From assembly GCA_002386465.1 (NCBI GenBank), contig DGIT01000042.1, positions 7,259 through 21,782 on the forward strand: 14,524 bases of DNA. The letters are read 5' to 3'. Origin of the DNA: Burkholderiales bacterium UBA4615 (GTDB taxonomy: Bacteria > Pseudomonadota > Gammaproteobacteria > Burkholderiales > Burkholderiaceae_E). Positions 13,216 through 14,524 of this stretch are shown here, one piece after another. A program made the position numbers and the translations under genes. The stretch's first letter is position 1, and every line of letters begins with the position of its first letter. Below the pieces are notes generated by a model. It was not told where the DNA came from and did not search any database. It was given only the letters and a program-made list of their open reading frames with translations.

Positions 13216-14499
13216 GTGACCCTGACCCCACCGCTAGCGTTTTCCCTGCTCTTTGCCGTGGCTCTGGTGGCCTCGGTACTCACACGCCTGTGGCTGGCCT
13301 CGCGGCAGATGCGTCATGTGGCGCAGCACCGCAGCGCCGTACCGCGGCAATTCGCCGAGCGCATCAGCTTGTCTGCCCACCAGCGCGCGGCCGACTACAC
13401 CCTGGCGAGGGTGCGTCTGGGCATGATCGATGTCCTGTTGGGTGCCGTGGTGCTCCTGGGATTCACCTTGCTGGGCGGCATTGAGTGGCTCAGTGACCTG
13501 TGGCGCGCCTGGCTGCCTGACGCCCCGTTCTGGAGGCAAGTGCTGCTCGTGGCCAGCGTGGCTGCAGTGGCCTCGGTCATTGAGCTGCCGATCGGCTGGT
13601 ATCGCCAGTTCGTGCTGGAAAAACGCTTTGGATTCAGCCGCATGACCCAGCATCTGTTCTTCACCGACCTGCTGCGCGGGCTGGCCCTGTCGGTGGCGCT
13701 GGGCGCACCGCTGCTGATCGCGGTGCTGTGGCTCATGCAGCGCGCAGGCCAGCAGTGGTGGCTCTGGACCTGGTTAGTCTGGGTGGTGTTCAACCTGGCC
13801 GTCCTGGTGCTCTATCCGACAGTCATTGCGCCGCTCTTCAATCGCTTCGTGCCGATGGACCCTGGCCCCATGCGGGATCGCGTTGAACAGTTGCTGGCGC
13901 GCTGCGGCTTCACATCACGCGGCCTGTTCGTGATGGATGGCAGCAAGCGCTCTGCCCATGGCAATGCCTATTTCACAGGTCTTGGGCGCGGCAAGCGCAT
14001 TGTGTTCTTTGACACCCTGCTGAGCCGATTGTCTGTCGATGAAGTTGAAGCGGTGCTGGCGCACGAGCTGGGGCACTTCACGCATCGGCACATCATCAAG
14101 CGCATGGTGGCCAGCTTTGCGATCAGTCTGGCTGGCCTGTGGCTGCTGGGGTGGCTGTCGCGGCAGCCCTGGTTTTATCAGGGCCTGGGCGCCACACCGG
14201 GGCCTGGCGATGTACCCGGTGGTCATGCGCTGCTGCTGTTCTTTCTGGCGCTGCCGGTCTTCACGTTCATGCTGGGCCCGCTGGGCAGCTGGTTGTCACG
14301 CAAGCAGGAATTTGAAGCCGATGCCTTTGCAGCGCAGCAGTCCAGTGCCGAGCATCTGAGCCGCGCACTGGTCAAACTGTATGAAGACAACGCCTCCACG
14401 CTTACGCCCGACCCGCTGCATTCCGCCTTCTATGATTCGCATCCGCCGGCGGCCATTCGCCTCGAGCGGCTGTCGCGCCTTTCTCCGGCAGCATCCTGA
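13216..14499 (+). CDS. M48-family Ste24-type (CAAX prenyl protease-like) membrane metalloprotease
   Basis: A 427-residue membrane protease with the Ste24 layout rather than the shorter HtpX one. There are hydrophobic segments near 7-27, 68-88, 107-127, 155-173 and 182-204, then a cytoplasmic catalytic domain. The zinc site is HELGH (283-287) with the distal ligand Glu365 and Asp369 in SRKQEFEADAFA. The family signatures RFGFSRMT, APLFNRFVP, GSKRSAHGNAYFTGLG and SRLSVDEVEAVLAHELGHF are all present, so it should be active. Bacteria do not usually prenylate proteins, so the role is more likely membrane-protein quality control; that is inference. The start is taken as GTG at 13216, giving a short hydrophilic start before the first membrane segment; no strong ribosome binding site is visible. 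It overlaps the next start codon by one base (TGATG). Confidence 0.92.
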   Translation: MTLTPPLAFSLLFAVALVASVLTRLWLASRQMRHVAQHRSAVPRQFAERISLSAHQRAADYTLARVRLGMIDVLLGAVVLLGFTLLGGIEWLSDLWRAWLPDAPFWRQVLLVASVAAVASVIELPIGWYRQFVLEKRFGFSRMTQHLFFTDLLRGLALSVALGAPLLIAVLWLMQRAGQQWWLWTWLVWVVFNLAVLVLYPTVIAPLFNRFVPMDPGPMRDRVEQLLARCGFTSRGLFVMDGSKRSAHGNAYFTGLGRGKRIVFFDTLLSRLSVDEVEAVLAHELGHFTHRHIIKRMVASFAISLAGLWLLGWLSRQPWFYQGLGATPGPGDVPGGHALLLFFLALPVFTFMLGPLGSWLSRKQEFEADAFAAQQSSAEHLSRALVKLYEDNASTLTPDPLHSAFYDSHPPAAIRLERLSRLSPAAS

Positions 14500-14524
14500 T
14501 GAGCGATGCCCCATCTGCGATGAC
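14499..14524 (+). CDS. Start of a further gene, possibly rsgA (runs off the window)
   Basis: An ATG overlaps the M48 stop codon by one base (TGATGAGC) and opens a frame reading MSDAPSAM to the window edge. Eight codons are too few to identify a product. In several betaproteobacteria an rsgA GTPase gene follows the orn/Ste24 pair, so rsgA is my guess from context. A pterin dehydratase or another short gene would be equally compatible with the visible bases. Confidence 0.4.

Noticed and set aside
1..14524. A new defence, mobile or biosynthetic system
   Set aside because: No transposase, integrase, direct-repeat array, toxin-antitoxin pair, nuclease-helicase pair or biosynthetic cluster is visible. 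All genes belong to known families in a core chromosomal context.

Overview
The window is a GC-rich stretch of bacterial chromosome packed with housekeeping genes. The proteins look betaproteobacterial: CarA, DnaX, YbaB, RecR, Rho, type B L31 and Orn all read as beta/gamma-type, there is a classic 4.5S SRP RNA, and the promoter-like elements are of the extended -10 kind (TGTGCTAGAAT). A Rhodocyclales-like betaproteobacterium is my best guess, from overall gene content only. I see no insertion sequence, phage gene, CRISPR array, toxin-antitoxin pair or defence system.

Layout, left half (minus strand). From right to left run the SRP RNA gene ffs, dnaX, ybaB/ebfC, recR and a small MAPEG-family membrane protein, ending in a hairpin plus T-tract. 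Next come a DUF4230-type membrane-anchored protein and an acetylpolyamine amidohydrolase-type deacetylase, only 12 bases apart. Then an extended -10 promoter, a structured leader of about 215 bases, carA with a probable TTG start, and the first codons of carB, which runs off the window.

Layout, right half (mostly plus strand). trxA diverges from ffs. It is followed by a long hairpin, a C-rich leader and rho, then rpmE2 (L31 type B) and two tandem hairpins. A two-gene unit follows: an ArnT/GT39-like multispanning membrane protein overlapping by 4 bases with a MATE-family transporter. The convergent orn gene (oligoribonuclease, minus strand) comes next, and then, divergently, an M48 Ste24-type membrane protease overlapping the start of one more gene at the window edge, possibly rsgA.

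Functional themes. The dnaX-ybaB-recR cluster serves DNA replication and repair, with the SRP RNA for membrane-protein targeting directly upstream and no visible terminator between them. Thioredoxin, Rho, L31 and Orn cover redox balance, transcription termination, the ribosome and terminal RNA turnover. carA/carB supply carbamoyl phosphate for pyrimidines and arginine. I did not find a new multi-gene system. The parts most worth a second look are non-coding: overlapping alternative hairpins in the carA leader, a 12-bp hairpin plus C-rich leader in front of rho, paired hairpins after rpmE2 and at the orn/M48 divergent region, and the ffs-dnaX junction. Protein-level oddities are the N-terminal extension of Orn and the altered active-site motifs of the ArnT-like protein.
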